Shown here piece by piece: positions 51,183-59,361 of a stretch of DNA of 64,000 nt. Below the pieces are notes generated by a model. The model saw only the letters and a program-made list of their open reading frames with translations. It ran no database searches and was not told the DNA's origin. How positions within the stretch are numbered: position 1 is the first letter of the stretch; every line of letters starts with the position of its first letter. The DNA lies in NCBI GenBank assembly GCA_017479935.1, contig JAFVBO010000104.1, forward strand, positions 18,274 through 82,273. The letters are read 5' to 3'. A program made the position numbers and the translations under genes. This DNA comes from Lachnospiraceae bacterium (GTDB lineage Bacteria; Bacillota; Clostridia; Lachnospirales; Lachnospiraceae).

Positions 51183-52016
51183 ATGATCAACGAGTATGAA
51201 ATCAAGAAACAGATCTGCGACATCGGTAAGCGGATCTACGATCGCAACATGGTGGCGGCCAACGATGGCAACATCTCTGTCAAGTTAAACGACCACGAAT
51301 TCTTATGCACGCCTACCGGTGTCTCCAAGGGCTTCATGACGCCCGAGTACATCTGCAAGGTGGACGAGAACGGCAACGTGCTGCAGGCTAACAAAGGGTT
51401 CAGGCCTTCGTCCGAAATCAAGATGCACATGAGAGTGTATAAGCTTCGCCCGGATGTGGGAAGCGTGGTGCATGCGCATCCGGTGTACGCCACCAGCTTT
51501 GCCATCGCGGGAATTCCGCTGACGCAGCCCATCATGCCGGAAGCCGTGATTGCGCTTGGCTGCGTGCCGATCGCGGAGTACGGTACTCCTTCCACTAACG
51601 AGATTCCGGACCGCCTGGAGAAATACCTCCCTTACTATGACGCGGTTCTTTTGGAGAGCCACGGCGCCCTGACTTGGTCCACCGACCTGCTGGCGGCGTA
51701 TATGAAGATGGAATCCGTGGAATTTTACGCGCAGCTTCTGTATCAGTCCAAGATGCTGGGCGGCCCGAAGGAATTTGACCAGGCGACCGTGCAGAAGCTC
51801 TACGAGATCCGCCGCAAGATGGGTCTTCCGGGCAAGCATCCCGCCAACCTGTGCCTGAACAAGAACGGCATGAACTGCCACAACTGCGGCGGCTCCTGCT
51901 CTTCCGACCACGAGGGAATCCACGGAAGCACCGATATGCGCGTGGAAAACCGTGCGCAGAGCCCTGAAGTGATCGCGGAGATTACCAGAAGAGTGCTGGA
52001 GCAGCTGAATAAATAA
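51183..52016 (+). CDS. Class II aldolase (L-fuculose-phosphate type) with encapsulation tail
   Basis: Zinc aldolase expected to cleave L-fuculose 1-phosphate (possibly also rhamnulose or other deoxy-pentulose phosphates) to DHAP and lactaldehyde in the microcompartment. It has 277 residues. The core has ANDGNISVKL, CTPTGVSKG, the catalytic Glu in SSEIKMHM, zinc ligands in VHAHPVYATSF and ESHGAL. Beyond the usual FucA length (about 215) it carries a linker with four cysteines (NCHNCGGSCSS) and an amphipathic C-terminal helix (VIAEITRRVLEQLNK) that looks like an encapsulation peptide. The Cys cluster may bind metal; this is unproven. Strong AGGAAGG ribosome site. Confidence 0.92.
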   Translation: MINEYEIKKQICDIGKRIYDRNMVAANDGNISVKLNDHEFLCTPTGVSKGFMTPEYICKVDENGNVLQANKGFRPSSEIKMHMRVYKLRPDVGSVVHAHPVYATSFAIAGIPLTQPIMPEAVIALGCVPIAEYGTPSTNEIPDRLEKYLPYYDAVLLESHGALTWSTDLLAAYMKMESVEFYAQLLYQSKMLGGPKEFDQATVQKLYEIRRKMGLPGKHPANLCLNKNGMNCHNCGGSCSSDHEGIHGSTDMRVENRAQSPEVIAEITRRVLEQLNK

Positions 52017-52073
52017 GGCATACCGTCGTTTAGGAAAACTTTGGAACAGCTCACTTTTGGCAAGGAGAAAAGA

Positions 52074-53465
52074 ATGGCAGTCAGTGAAAGCATGATCCAG
52101 GACATCGTGAAAGAGGTTGTCGCCAAGATGAACATCTCCGCGCCTTCCGGCCACATGCATGGCGTATTTCCCACCATGGAAGAAGCCATCAGGGAGGCAG
52201 AGAAGGCACAGAAAATCGTGCGGAATCTGTCCATGGATCAGAGAGAAAAAATCATCTCCGTCATCCGGCGAAAAACCCGGGAAAATGCCGAGATCATCGC
52301 CCGCATGGGCGTGGATGAGACCGGCATGGGAAACGTCGGGGACAAAATTTTAAAACATCTCCTGGTGGCCGACAAGGTGCCGGGAACGGAAGATATCAAA
52401 ACGGAAGCCTACTCGGGCGACCGGGGGCTTACGCTTGTGGAGATGGGGCCCTTTGGCGTAATCGGCGCCATCACCCCCTGCACGAACCCGTCCGAGACGG
52501 TTCTGTGCAACACGATCGGCATGCTGGCCGGCGGCAACACCGTGGTGTTTAACCCGCATCCGCAGGCCATCAAAACCACTATTTATACGATCAACATGGT
52601 GAACGAGGCATCCCTGGAGGCTGGCGGCCCGGACAACGTGGCCTGCACGGTGGAAGTGCCCACCATGGAGACCAGCAAAACCATGATGCAGTCGCCTGTC
52701 ATTCAGCTGCTGGTGGCGACCGGCGGCCCCGGAGTGGTGACCACCGTTCTTTCTTCCGGAAAGAAGGGCATTGGCGCCGGCGCCGGAAACCCGCCCGCGT
52801 TAGTGGATGAAACGGCAGATGTGCGCAAGGCCGCGCAGGATATCGTGAACGGCTGCACCTTTGACAACAACCTGCCCTGTATCGCGGAGAAGGAAATCGT
52901 TGCGGTGGCGTCCATCGCGGACGAACTGATGAATTATATGATCACCGAGCAGGGGTGCTACCTGGCCTCCAAGGAAGTGCAGGATAAGCTGACCTCCACG
53001 GTGATGGACGCGAAGGGCCGCTTAAACCGCAAGTGCGTGGGCCGCAGCGCCAAGGCACTGCTTGCCATGGTGGGCGTGGATGTGCCGGATAACATCCGCT
53101 GCATCGTCTTTGAGGGCCCGAAGGAGCACCCGCTCATCACGACGGAGCTCATGATGCCCATCCTCGGAATGGTCCGCTGCAAGGACTTTGACGAGGCCTT
53201 GGAGACCGCGCTTTGGCTGGAACACGGAAACCGCCATTCGGCGCACATCCACTCCAAGAACGTGGATCGCATCACCCGCTACGCGAAGGCCTTAGATACG
53301 GCGATCGTGGTGAAAAACGGCCCGTCCTATTCGGCCCTTGGCTTTGGAGGAGAGAGCATCTGCACCTTTACCATCGCCAGCCGCACCGGCGAGGGCTTAA
53401 CCAGCGCGAAATCCTTTGTCAAGATGCGGCGCTGCGTCATGTCGGACAGCCTGTGCATCCGATAA
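52074..53465 (+). CDS. CoA-acylating aldehyde dehydrogenase (PduP type)
   Basis: Oxidises propionaldehyde with NAD+ and CoA to propionyl-CoA inside the microcompartment. It has 463 residues. Residues 1-18 (MAVSESMIQDIVKEVVAK) are an amphipathic encapsulation peptide, followed by a short linker. The catalytic Cys269 is in NNLPCIAEKE. The coenzyme region has GAITPCTNPSET and GGPGVV. The ATG at 52074 follows AAGGAG; the upstream open frame to 52041 has no better start. The alcohol-dehydrogenase gene begins 13 bases after its stop; together the two recycle NADH. Confidence 0.94.
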   Translation: MAVSESMIQDIVKEVVAKMNISAPSGHMHGVFPTMEEAIREAEKAQKIVRNLSMDQREKIISVIRRKTRENAEIIARMGVDETGMGNVGDKILKHLLVADKVPGTEDIKTEAYSGDRGLTLVEMGPFGVIGAITPCTNPSETVLCNTIGMLAGGNTVVFNPHPQAIKTTIYTINMVNEASLEAGGPDNVACTVEVPTMETSKTMMQSPVIQLLVATGGPGVVTTVLSSGKKGIGAGAGNPPALVDETADVRKAAQDIVNGCTFDNNLPCIAEKEIVAVASIADELMNYMITEQGCYLASKEVQDKLTSTVMDAKGRLNRKCVGRSAKALLAMVGVDVPDNIRCIVFEGPKEHPLITTELMMPILGMVRCKDFDEALETALWLEHGNRHSAHIHSKNVDRITRYAKALDTAIVVKNGPSYSALGFGGESICTFTIASRTGEGLTSAKSFVKMRRCVMSDSLCIR

Positions 53466-53478
53466 GGAAGGAGACAAT

Positions 53479-54741
53479 ATGGAACAGCAGAATATAGAAC
53501 AAATTGTGCGGGCCGTCTTAGAGAGCATGCAGGCGCAAAATGGTGGGTTTAACGCTGCCTCCCCGGCCTACGGCACCTCCGGATCCCGAAACGCGTCTGC
53601 CCCGGCGATCCCGAAAACCTCCCGCGTGGCGGTGCTGACCAAGCTGGGAAATTTTGAGGTAAAGGAATACCCCATTCCGCCGATTGGCGATGACGATATC
53701 TTAGTCAAGGTGGAAGGCACCGGTGTCTGCGGAACGGACGCGCACGAGTTTAAGAAGGATCCGTTTGGTCTGATCCCCGTGGCCTTAGGGCATGAGGGAA
53801 CCGGAACCATCGTGGCGATGGGAAAGAACGTGAAGAAGGACAGCGCCGGAAAGCCGGTGGCGGTGGGTGATAAGATCGTCACCTGCATGATCTTCAAGGA
53901 TGATCCCGAGATCACGATGTACGACTTAAACAAGCAGAACGTAGGGGATTCGGATGTCTACGGACTTCTGCCGGATGACGACGTTCACTTAAACGGCTGG
54001 TTCGCGGATTACCTCTTCATTCGCGGCGGCTCCTTCGGGTCCACGTTCTTTAACGTGACCGGCATGGACTTAGACTCCCGTATCCTGATCGAGCCCTCGG
54101 CCGTGCTGGTACACGCCGTGGAGCGCGCCAAATCCACCGGCATTCTGCGTTTTGCCAGCCGCGTGGTGGTGCAGGGCTGCGGCCCGATCGGCCTCCTTTG
54201 CATCGCGGTGCTGCGGACGATGGGCGTCAACCAGATCGTGGCCGTGGATGGAAATCCGCAGCGCTTAGAGTTCGCCCTCCGCATGGGTGCGGACGCGACC
54301 GTCAACTTTGCGGATTATCCGGGCGGCATCGAGGCGCTGACGGAAGGCGTGAAGAAAGCCTTTGGCGGGCATTTCGCCGACTTCGGCTTCCAGTGCACGG
54401 GAAATCCCAAGGCCCATTCCAATATTTACAAGTTCATCCGCAACGGCGGCGGCCTTTGCGAGCTGGGCTTCTTTATCAATGGCGGCGATGCCACCATCAA
54501 CCCTCACTTTGACATCTGCTCCAAGGAGTTAACCATGGTGGGATCCTGGGTCTACACGCTGCGGGATTATGTGAACACCTTCGCGTTCCTGGACCGCGCA
54601 AAGAAGATCGGCCTTCCCGTCACGGAGCTGATCACGCACAAGTTCCCGCTCTCGCGCATCAACGAGGCGCTGGAGGTGAACCTGGCGCAGAAGGGCCTTA
54701 AGATCGCGGTCATGAGCGATGAGTCGCTGGCCAATCAGTAA
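53479..54741 (+). CDS. Zn-type alcohol dehydrogenase with encapsulation peptide
   Basis: Medium-chain (GroES-like) dehydrogenase of 420 residues that should reduce propionaldehyde to 1-propanol, regenerating NAD+; reduction of lactaldehyde to 1,2-propanediol is another possible duty. Residues 1-18 (MEQQNIEQIVRAVLESMQ) are an amphipathic targeting helix joined by a Gly/Ser/Ala linker (20-45) to the enzyme. Catalytic zinc ligands are visible as Cys84 in GVCGTDAHEF and His in LGHEGTG; the four-Cys structural zinc lobe is not seen. The Rossmann motif is GCGPIGLL. Classical Pdu systems use an iron-type enzyme (PduQ), so this is a replacement. The ATG at 53479 follows AAGGAAGGAG. Confidence 0.9.
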   Translation: MEQQNIEQIVRAVLESMQAQNGGFNAASPAYGTSGSRNASAPAIPKTSRVAVLTKLGNFEVKEYPIPPIGDDDILVKVEGTGVCGTDAHEFKKDPFGLIPVALGHEGTGTIVAMGKNVKKDSAGKPVAVGDKIVTCMIFKDDPEITMYDLNKQNVGDSDVYGLLPDDDVHLNGWFADYLFIRGGSFGSTFFNVTGMDLDSRILIEPSAVLVHAVERAKSTGILRFASRVVVQGCGPIGLLCIAVLRTMGVNQIVAVDGNPQRLEFALRMGADATVNFADYPGGIEALTEGVKKAFGGHFADFGFQCTGNPKAHSNIYKFIRNGGGLCELGFFINGGDATINPHFDICSKELTMVGSWVYTLRDYVNTFAFLDRAKKIGLPVTELITHKFPLSRINEALEVNLAQKGLKIAVMSDESLANQ

Positions 54742-54757
54742 ATACGGGAGGTAAGGC

Positions 54758-55075
54758 ATGGGAAACGAAGCCGTTGGAATCCTGGAGGTATACGGGTTGG
54801 TCACGGCATTCTGCTGTGCCGACGCCGGCGTGAAGGCCGGGAATGTGTGGCTGGAAACCTTTGACAAGAATAAGCCGAAGAACCCCGAGCAGCTGGCCGT
54901 TCCGCTCCTTGTGTGCGTGAAGTTTCGCGGGTCGGTGGCGGACGTGACCGCGGCGATGGAGGCCGCGATGGCTAAGGCGGAAGAGATGTCCGGCTATGTG
55001 CAGCACCACATCATTCCGAACCCGACCGATGATACCGTAAAAATGTTGGGCCTAAGCGCCTTTGATAAGAGATAG
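54758..55075 (+). CDS. BMC-H shell protein with an internal loop insert
   Basis: A 105-residue hexamer-forming shell protein (EAVGILEVYGLVTAFCCADAG at the start). Between the second and third strands it carries an extra loop (TFDKNKPKNPEQLA), longer than in PduA, so pore or face geometry should differ. Start at 54758 with GGGAGG, 16 bases after the alcohol dehydrogenase. Confidence 0.92.
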   Translation: MGNEAVGILEVYGLVTAFCCADAGVKAGNVWLETFDKNKPKNPEQLAVPLLVCVKFRGSVADVTAAMEAAMAKAEEMSGYVQHHIIPNPTDDTVKMLGLSAFDKR

Positions 55076-55122
55076 ATGGAACTAAAAAAGTCCCGTAGGA
55101 TATGCAGGAGGATAGCAAGAGT

Positions 55123-55401
55123 ATGAGCTACGAAGCATTAGGAATGATTGAAACCAGAGGTTTAACGGCCGCCATCGAGGCGTCCGATGCCATGACCAAG
55201 GCCGCTGAGGTACGCCTTGTGGGCACCGAGAAGATCGGCTCCGGTCTGGTGACTGTGATGGTGCGCGGTGATGTCGGCGCCGTGAAGGCCGCTGTGGAAG
55301 CCGGCGCGCAGAAGGCCAGCGCCCTTGGCGAACTGGTTGCGCAGCATGTCATCCCCAGACCCCATGCGGATGTGGAGAAGATTTTACCGTCGATCCAGTA
55401 A
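55123..55401 (+). CDS. BMC-H shell protein, PduA/PduJ-like
   Basis: A 92-residue canonical BMC-H protein with the PduA pore segment [18 protein letters not shown] and the usual end [15 protein letters not shown]. The small GSG pore suits polar molecules such as propanediol. The ATG at 55123 follows AGGAGG; an in-frame ATG at 55102 lies before that site. Closely similar to the protein at 55817-56098, suggesting duplication. Confidence 0.95.
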   Translation: MSYEALGMIETRGLTAAIEASDAMTKAAEVRLVGTEKIGSGLVTVMVRGDVGAVKAAVEAGAQKASALGELVAQHVIPRPHADVEKILPSIQ

Positions 55402-55420
55402 ATAGATGTGAGGTAGAAAC

Positions 55421-55786
55421 ATGGCAAACGCGTACGGCCTCATTGAAGTCAGCGGCGTGGTGGCCGCGGTGGACGCGTTGGACATTATGTGCAAGACGGC
55501 GGAGGTGCATCTGTCCACCTGGGAAAGGCGCCTTGGCGGGCGTTTAGTAACCCTGATTGTGGAAGGCTCCGTGTCCGCCTGCAACGAAGCGGTGGAAGCG
55601 GCGCTGGAAAGGTGCATCAAAAAACCGGTCAGTTGGGGTGTCATCCCTAACCCCCACGAAGAAATCGTGAGGATGGTGGAGTTCAGCGCGAAGCGGTGGA
55701 AAAAGAAATGGGCGGAGGCCCAGGCAAAACAGAAAGCGGAAGAAGAGGACGATCCAAAGAAGGACAGTTACCTCTACACGGTATAA
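55421..55786 (+). CDS. BMC-H shell protein with charged C-terminal tail
   Basis: A 121-residue shell protein. Residues 1-90 are a BMC-H domain (AYGLIEVSGVVAAVDALDIM, pore region RRLGGRLVTL instead of the PduA GSG). The last 30 residues are a Lys/Glu-rich helix (KRWKKKWAEAQAKQKAEEED) with no known counterpart in PduA; it could contact cargo, the GTPase or the cytoskeleton. It lies between two PduA-like genes. Confidence 0.92.
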   Translation: MANAYGLIEVSGVVAAVDALDIMCKTAEVHLSTWERRLGGRLVTLIVEGSVSACNEAVEAALERCIKKPVSWGVIPNPHEEIVRMVEFSAKRWKKKWAEAQAKQKAEEEDDPKKDSYLYTV

Positions 55787-55816
55787 TTCAGGAAAGATTT
55801 TTAGGAGGATAGTATC

Positions 55817-56098
55817 ATGACACAGGAAGCTTTAGGATTAGTGGAAACCAGAGGACTTGTCGCGTCCATCGAGGCAGCGGACCAGATGTGCAAGGCCGCG
55901 AACGTGGCGCTTGTAGGCACGGAGAAGATCGGTTCCGGTCTCGTGACCGTGATGGTGCGCGGCGATGTTGGCGCCGTGAAGTCGGCCGTGGAAGCCGGCG
56001 CGAGCGCGGCGGGCCGCCTTGGCGAGCTGGTTGCGACGCACGTCATCCCTCGCCCGCATAACGACGTGGAGATGATCCTGCCGAAGGCTAAGGCATAA
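55817..56098 (+). CDS. BMC-H shell protein, PduA/PduJ-like
   Basis: A 93-residue canonical BMC-H protein ([21 protein letters not shown]; pore [13 protein letters not shown]; end [14 protein letters not shown]). Its nearest relative is the protein at 55123-55401, two genes upstream. Strong AGGAGG site before 55817. Probably a major facet-forming shell protein. Confidence 0.95.
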   Translation: MTQEALGLVETRGLVASIEAADQMCKAANVALVGTEKIGSGLVTVMVRGDVGAVKSAVEAGASAAGRLGELVATHVIPRPHNDVEMILPKAKA

Positions 56099-56162
56099 GA
56101 CGAAGGAAAGGTAAGGGGCTGCCGCCTTGGCAGCCCCATCCCCGGGAAGGATAGGTGCCGTT

Positions 56163-56810
56163 TTGGAAAGTAATCAGATCGAAGCTATCGCCAGAATGGT
56201 TCTGGAAGCGGTTCAGAAAGAAGAAGAAAAAGGAAACGGCTACGCCGTTCCCATTGGCGTTTCCGCCCGTCATATCCATCTGACGCAGGAACATGTGGAA
56301 GCGCTCTTCGGACCGGGATACCAGCTGACAAAGAAAAAAGACCTGATGGGCGGCCAGTTTGCCGCCAACGAACAGGTGACGATCGTCGGGTTAAAGCTCC
56401 GGGCGATCGAGAACGTGCGGATCTTAGGACCCGTCCGCAAGGCATCCCAGGTGGAGATTTCCGCCACGGACGCAATCAAGCTGGGGATCAAAGCCCCCAT
56501 CCGCGAATCTGGTGATATCGCGGGAAGCGCTCCCATCGCGGTTGTCGGGCCTGCGGGCGCGCTGTACTTAAAAGAGGGCTGCATCATTGCGGCCAGACAT
56601 ATCCATATGTCGCCCAAGGAAGCGGCCGAAGCCGGCCTGCATGACGGCGATTATGTTTCCGTGAAGGTAGAAAATGACCGTGGAACGGTGTTCAACCACG
56701 TGAAGATCCGGGTGGATCAGAGCTTCACGCTGGAAATGCACATCGATACGGATGAAGCGAACGCCAGCCACATCGCGCAGGGCGATACGGCATATATTAT
56801 AAAAGGATAA
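56163..56810 (+). CDS. pduL: Phosphotransacylase PduL, probable TTG start
   Basis: Converts propionyl-CoA and phosphate to propionyl phosphate and recycles CoA inside the microcompartment. It has 215 residues from the TTG at 56163. The two zinc-binding halves show IGVSARHIHLT and AARHIHMSPKEA. No ATG lies upstream in frame; the first ATG would remove half of the amphipathic N-terminal helix (ESNQIEAIARMVLEAVQKE), which looks like an encapsulation peptide, while AAGGATAGG stands 9 bases before the TTG. Hence TTG is chosen. No propionate kinase is encoded nearby. Confidence 0.93.
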   Translation: MESNQIEAIARMVLEAVQKEEEKGNGYAVPIGVSARHIHLTQEHVEALFGPGYQLTKKKDLMGGQFAANEQVTIVGLKLRAIENVRILGPVRKASQVEISATDAIKLGIKAPIRESGDIAGSAPIAVVGPAGALYLKEGCIIAARHIHMSPKEAAEAGLHDGDYVSVKVENDRGTVFNHVKIRVDQSFTLEMHIDTDEANASHIAQGDTAYIIKG

Positions 56811-56818
56811 CGATAGCC

Positions 56819-57082
56819 ATGATTGTTGGAAGAGTGGTGGGAAGCCTGATTTCCACCAGAAAATGTGACAATTTAGTTGGCAGCAAATTTACCATCGTAG
56901 AGCCCCTCGATGTGATGCACTGCGGGGATCAGAGACTGGTGGCCATCGACGTGATCGGCGCCGGTGTGGGAGAGATGGTGCTGGTGGCCACGGGAAGTGC
57001 CGCCCGGATCGGCTGCGGACAGGAGAAGGCGCCGATTGACGCTGCGATTGTAGGCATTGTGGACGAAGAAAACAGGCTGTAA
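56819..57082 (+). CDS. BMC-P vertex protein, EutN/PduN type
   Basis: An 87-residue pentamer-forming protein that caps the shell vertices. Motifs: MIVGRVVGSLISTRK at the start, VAIDVIGAGVGEMVLVATGSAAR in the middle, PIDAAIVGIVD at the end. It begins 8 bases after PduL. Only BMC-P gene seen, which is enough for a closed shell. Confidence 0.96.
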   Translation: MIVGRVVGSLISTRKCDNLVGSKFTIVEPLDVMHCGDQRLVAIDVIGAGVGEMVLVATGSAARIGCGQEKAPIDAAIVGIVDEENRL

Positions 57083-57113
57083 AAAAACCATGTGATGGCT
57101 TTCACCACCGCAT

Positions 57114-57295
57114 ATGATATCGCCCTCCGCACAGCTTCGTGCTTCGCACTCTCGCTGTGCTACAAAAACTCGCAACTCGCTCCGCTCACCTTCGTTCGCG
57201 TAGCTTTATTGCTCGTTTTTGTTAGCGTCTCTCGTGAATGGAAGAGGGCTTGTACAAGTACGCCCTCTTCCTTCACGGAGACCGGGCGATATCAT
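57114..57295. repeat. GATATCGCC-bounded repeat inside the microcompartment operon
   Basis: Begins ATGATATCGCCC and ends GGGCGATATCAT, inverted repeats. The interior has two hairpins: GCACAGCTTCGTGC-type repeats and a strong GGAAGAGGGC...GCCCTCTTCC stem (57239-57271). About 50 interior bases resemble the element upstream of dapA. No gene inside. It lies between the EutN and PduS-type genes. Confidence 0.8.
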
Positions 57296-57345
57296 AAAAA
57301 CCGGTGCATAAGGAACGGAAACTTGTCAGGGAGCGTTTGTAAACC

Positions 57346-58671
57346 ATGAACATCAGTGAACTGAAAGAGACAATCAAATCCTGCGGTGTGGTGGGAGCCG
57401 GCGGTGCCGGCTTTCCTTCCTATGCCAAGCTGGATGAGCGCGCGGATACGCTGCTCTTAAACTGCGCGGAATGTGAACCGCTTTTAAAACTTCACCGTCA
57501 GCTGCTGGAAGTTTCCGCGGAAGAGATTCTCTCTACCTTTTCCCTGTTGGTGGAAAGTGTGGGAGCGAAGGCGGGCGTGATCGGTGTCAAGGCGGAATAT
57601 AAGGACACGATCGCAGCGCTGAAAAACGTGATCCACCGGTTTCCGAAGCTTCAGATCAAAGAACTGAGGGGCGTGTACCCCACAGGGGATGAGGTTGTTC
57701 TGATTTACGAGTGCACCGGACGGCAGGTACGCCCCGGTGGTCTTTCGATTGAGGTGGGCGTGACCGTGTTTAACGTGGAAACCGTCTACAATATCTGGCG
57801 GGGATTAAACCATGGCACGCCGGTGGTGGACAAGCTGGTTTCCGTGGTGGGGGAAGTGGAGCATCCGTTGACGGTGCGGGTTCCCTTAGGTACTGCCTTA
57901 CAGGAAGTGATCGCTCAGGCAGGCGCCGTGACGACCAGGAAGGCGAGGCTTTTAGTTGGCGGCCCCATGATGGGGCGCTTTGGAGCGGCGGAAGATCCCG
58001 TGACAAAGACCACGAACGCGATCCTGGTTTTGCCGGAGGACCACATTTTAATCCGCCGCATGAGCGCTTCCCTTGAAGTCCAGCTAAAGCGCGCCGCTTC
58101 GGTCTGCTGTCAGTGCCAGATGTGTACGGATTTATGCCCGCGCCATGCGCTTGGACATCCCATCGAGCCGCATCTGTTCATGCGAAGTGCCGCAAACCGG
58201 GATTTTCAGAATACGCAGGTTTTCCTGAACACCTTTTTCTGTTGTTCCTGCGGCGTCTGCGAGATGTACGCCTGCCCGCAGGGGCTTGCGCCGCGCACGC
58301 TGATCACGGAGTATAAAAACCGCTTGCGAAAAGAAGGGGTAAAAGCCCCTGCTGCGTTGGCAGGTCCGGTTCCCGACTGGCGGGAGTACCGCAAGGTTCC
58401 GGAAAAGCGCCTCGAAGCCAGGTTGGGACTGACCCGTTACGATGTTCCGGCACCGCTCACCGAAGGCTCCATGCCGGTGAGCCACGTGACGATTCCGCTT
58501 TCCCAGCACATTGGCGCGCCGGCGATACCGGTTGTGCATGCGGGGGACCGCACCCAGCGGGGCCAGGTGATCGCAGAGGCGGCCGGCGGACTTTCCGTTC
58601 CGGTGCATGCCTCCATAGACGGTGTGGTACGGGAAGTGACGGGAAGACAGATTGTGATTGCGCGTGAATAA
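57346..58671 (+). CDS. PduS-type flavin/4Fe-4S electron-transfer protein
   Basis: A 441-residue RnfC/Nqo1-like protein of the PduS group. The N-terminal part binds flavin and NADH (GVVGAGGAGFPSYAKL; NCAECEPLL), followed by an SLBB fold, two 4Fe-4S cluster motifs (CCQCQMCTDLC and CCSCGVCEMYACP) and a C-terminal barrel-sandwich domain. In B12-dependent systems PduS reduces cobalamin; this system has no B12 enzyme, so here it more likely moves electrons across the shell, perhaps through the next-encoded PduT-type shell protein, or balances NADH. Start at 57346 after TTGTAAACC, a weak ribosome site. Confidence 0.93.
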   Translation: MNISELKETIKSCGVVGAGGAGFPSYAKLDERADTLLLNCAECEPLLKLHRQLLEVSAEEILSTFSLLVESVGAKAGVIGVKAEYKDTIAALKNVIHRFPKLQIKELRGVYPTGDEVVLIYECTGRQVRPGGLSIEVGVTVFNVETVYNIWRGLNHGTPVVDKLVSVVGEVEHPLTVRVPLGTALQEVIAQAGAVTTRKARLLVGGPMMGRFGAAEDPVTKTTNAILVLPEDHILIRRMSASLEVQLKRAASVCCQCQMCTDLCPRHALGHPIEPHLFMRSAANRDFQNTQVFLNTFFCCSCGVCEMYACPQGLAPRTLITEYKNRLRKEGVKAPAALAGPVPDWREYRKVPEKRLEARLGLTRYDVPAPLTEGSMPVSHVTIPLSQHIGAPAIPVVHAGDRTQRGQVIAEAAGGLSVPVHASIDGVVREVTGRQIVIARE

Positions 58672-58708
58672 ACGTCGATTACCAGGAATGAAGTAGGAGC
58701 AAAAGACG

Positions 58709-59257
58709 ATGAGTAAAGCCATCGGAATGATTGAATATAAGACAACGCCCTCCGGTATCGCGGCAGCGGACCGCATGGTTAAAACTGCGGGTGTGGAGCT
58801 TTTGGAGGCGCAGACCGTCTGCCCCGGCAAGTATATTGCCCTGGTGGCAGGGCAGCTTTCCGCGGTACAATCCGCTGTTGAGGCAGGAATAAGCGCATAC
58901 CCGGAACAATACATCGACAGCTTTGTCCTGGGAAATCCGCATGAGTCGCTGTTTCAGGCCCTCTACGGCACCACGGGGATTGAAGATGTCAGCGCGGTGG
59001 GGATCCTGGAAACCTACGACGTGGCCTCCATCATTGTCGCGGCGGATGTGGCAGCCAAGACCGCCATTGTGGATCTGATCGAGGTGCGCATCGCCAAGGG
59101 AATGTGCGGGAAATCCTTCCTGGTTTTGACGGGAGAGGTGGCAGCCTGCGAGGCGGCCATTGAAAAAGCCAAAGAGGCTATCGCCGAAAGCGGTATGTAT
59201 CTGGATTCGGTGGTCATCGCGCATCCGGATGAACAGATCAGAAACAGTCTACTATGA
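58709..59257 (+). CDS. Tandem BMC-T shell protein, PduT type
   Basis: A 182-residue protein with two fused BMC domains (AIGMIEYKTTPSGIAAADRM and AVGILETYDVASIIVAADVA) that assembles as a trimer. Cys38 in QTVCPGKY is the position at which PduT binds a 4Fe-4S cluster in its pore; a second Cys133 (KGMCGKS) lies in the matching loop of the other half. With PduS next to it, an electron path through the shell is plausible. Last structural gene of the operon; its stop overlaps the start of the following repeat. Confidence 0.94.
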   Translation: MSKAIGMIEYKTTPSGIAAADRMVKTAGVELLEAQTVCPGKYIALVAGQLSAVQSAVEAGISAYPEQYIDSFVLGNPHESLFQALYGTTGIEDVSAVGILETYDVASIIVAADVAAKTAIVDLIEVRIAKGMCGKSFLVLTGEVAACEAAIEKAKEAIAESGMYLDSVVIAHPDEQIRNSLL

Positions 59258-59342
59258 TATCGCCCGGTCGCGATGCGTAGCACGAAGCTGTGCGTAGGGG
59301 CGATATCATATGGTGTGAAGCGGCCGTAAGGCCGTATGGGTG
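59254..59342. repeat. GATATCGCC-bounded repeat, right flank of the microcompartment genes
   Basis: ATGATATCGCCC and GGGGCGATATCAT are inverted around a hairpin, then ATGGTGTG and GCGGCCGTAAGGCCG follow. The same layout as at 46482-46568; it provides part of the pduT-type gene's stop region. Confidence 0.8.
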
Positions 59343-59361
59343 TTGTGTATAGGAGAAACCT

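Noticed and set aside
57346..58671. RnfC subunit of a respiratory Rnf complex
   Set aside because: No other rnf genes are near, and the length and position between shell genes match PduS.
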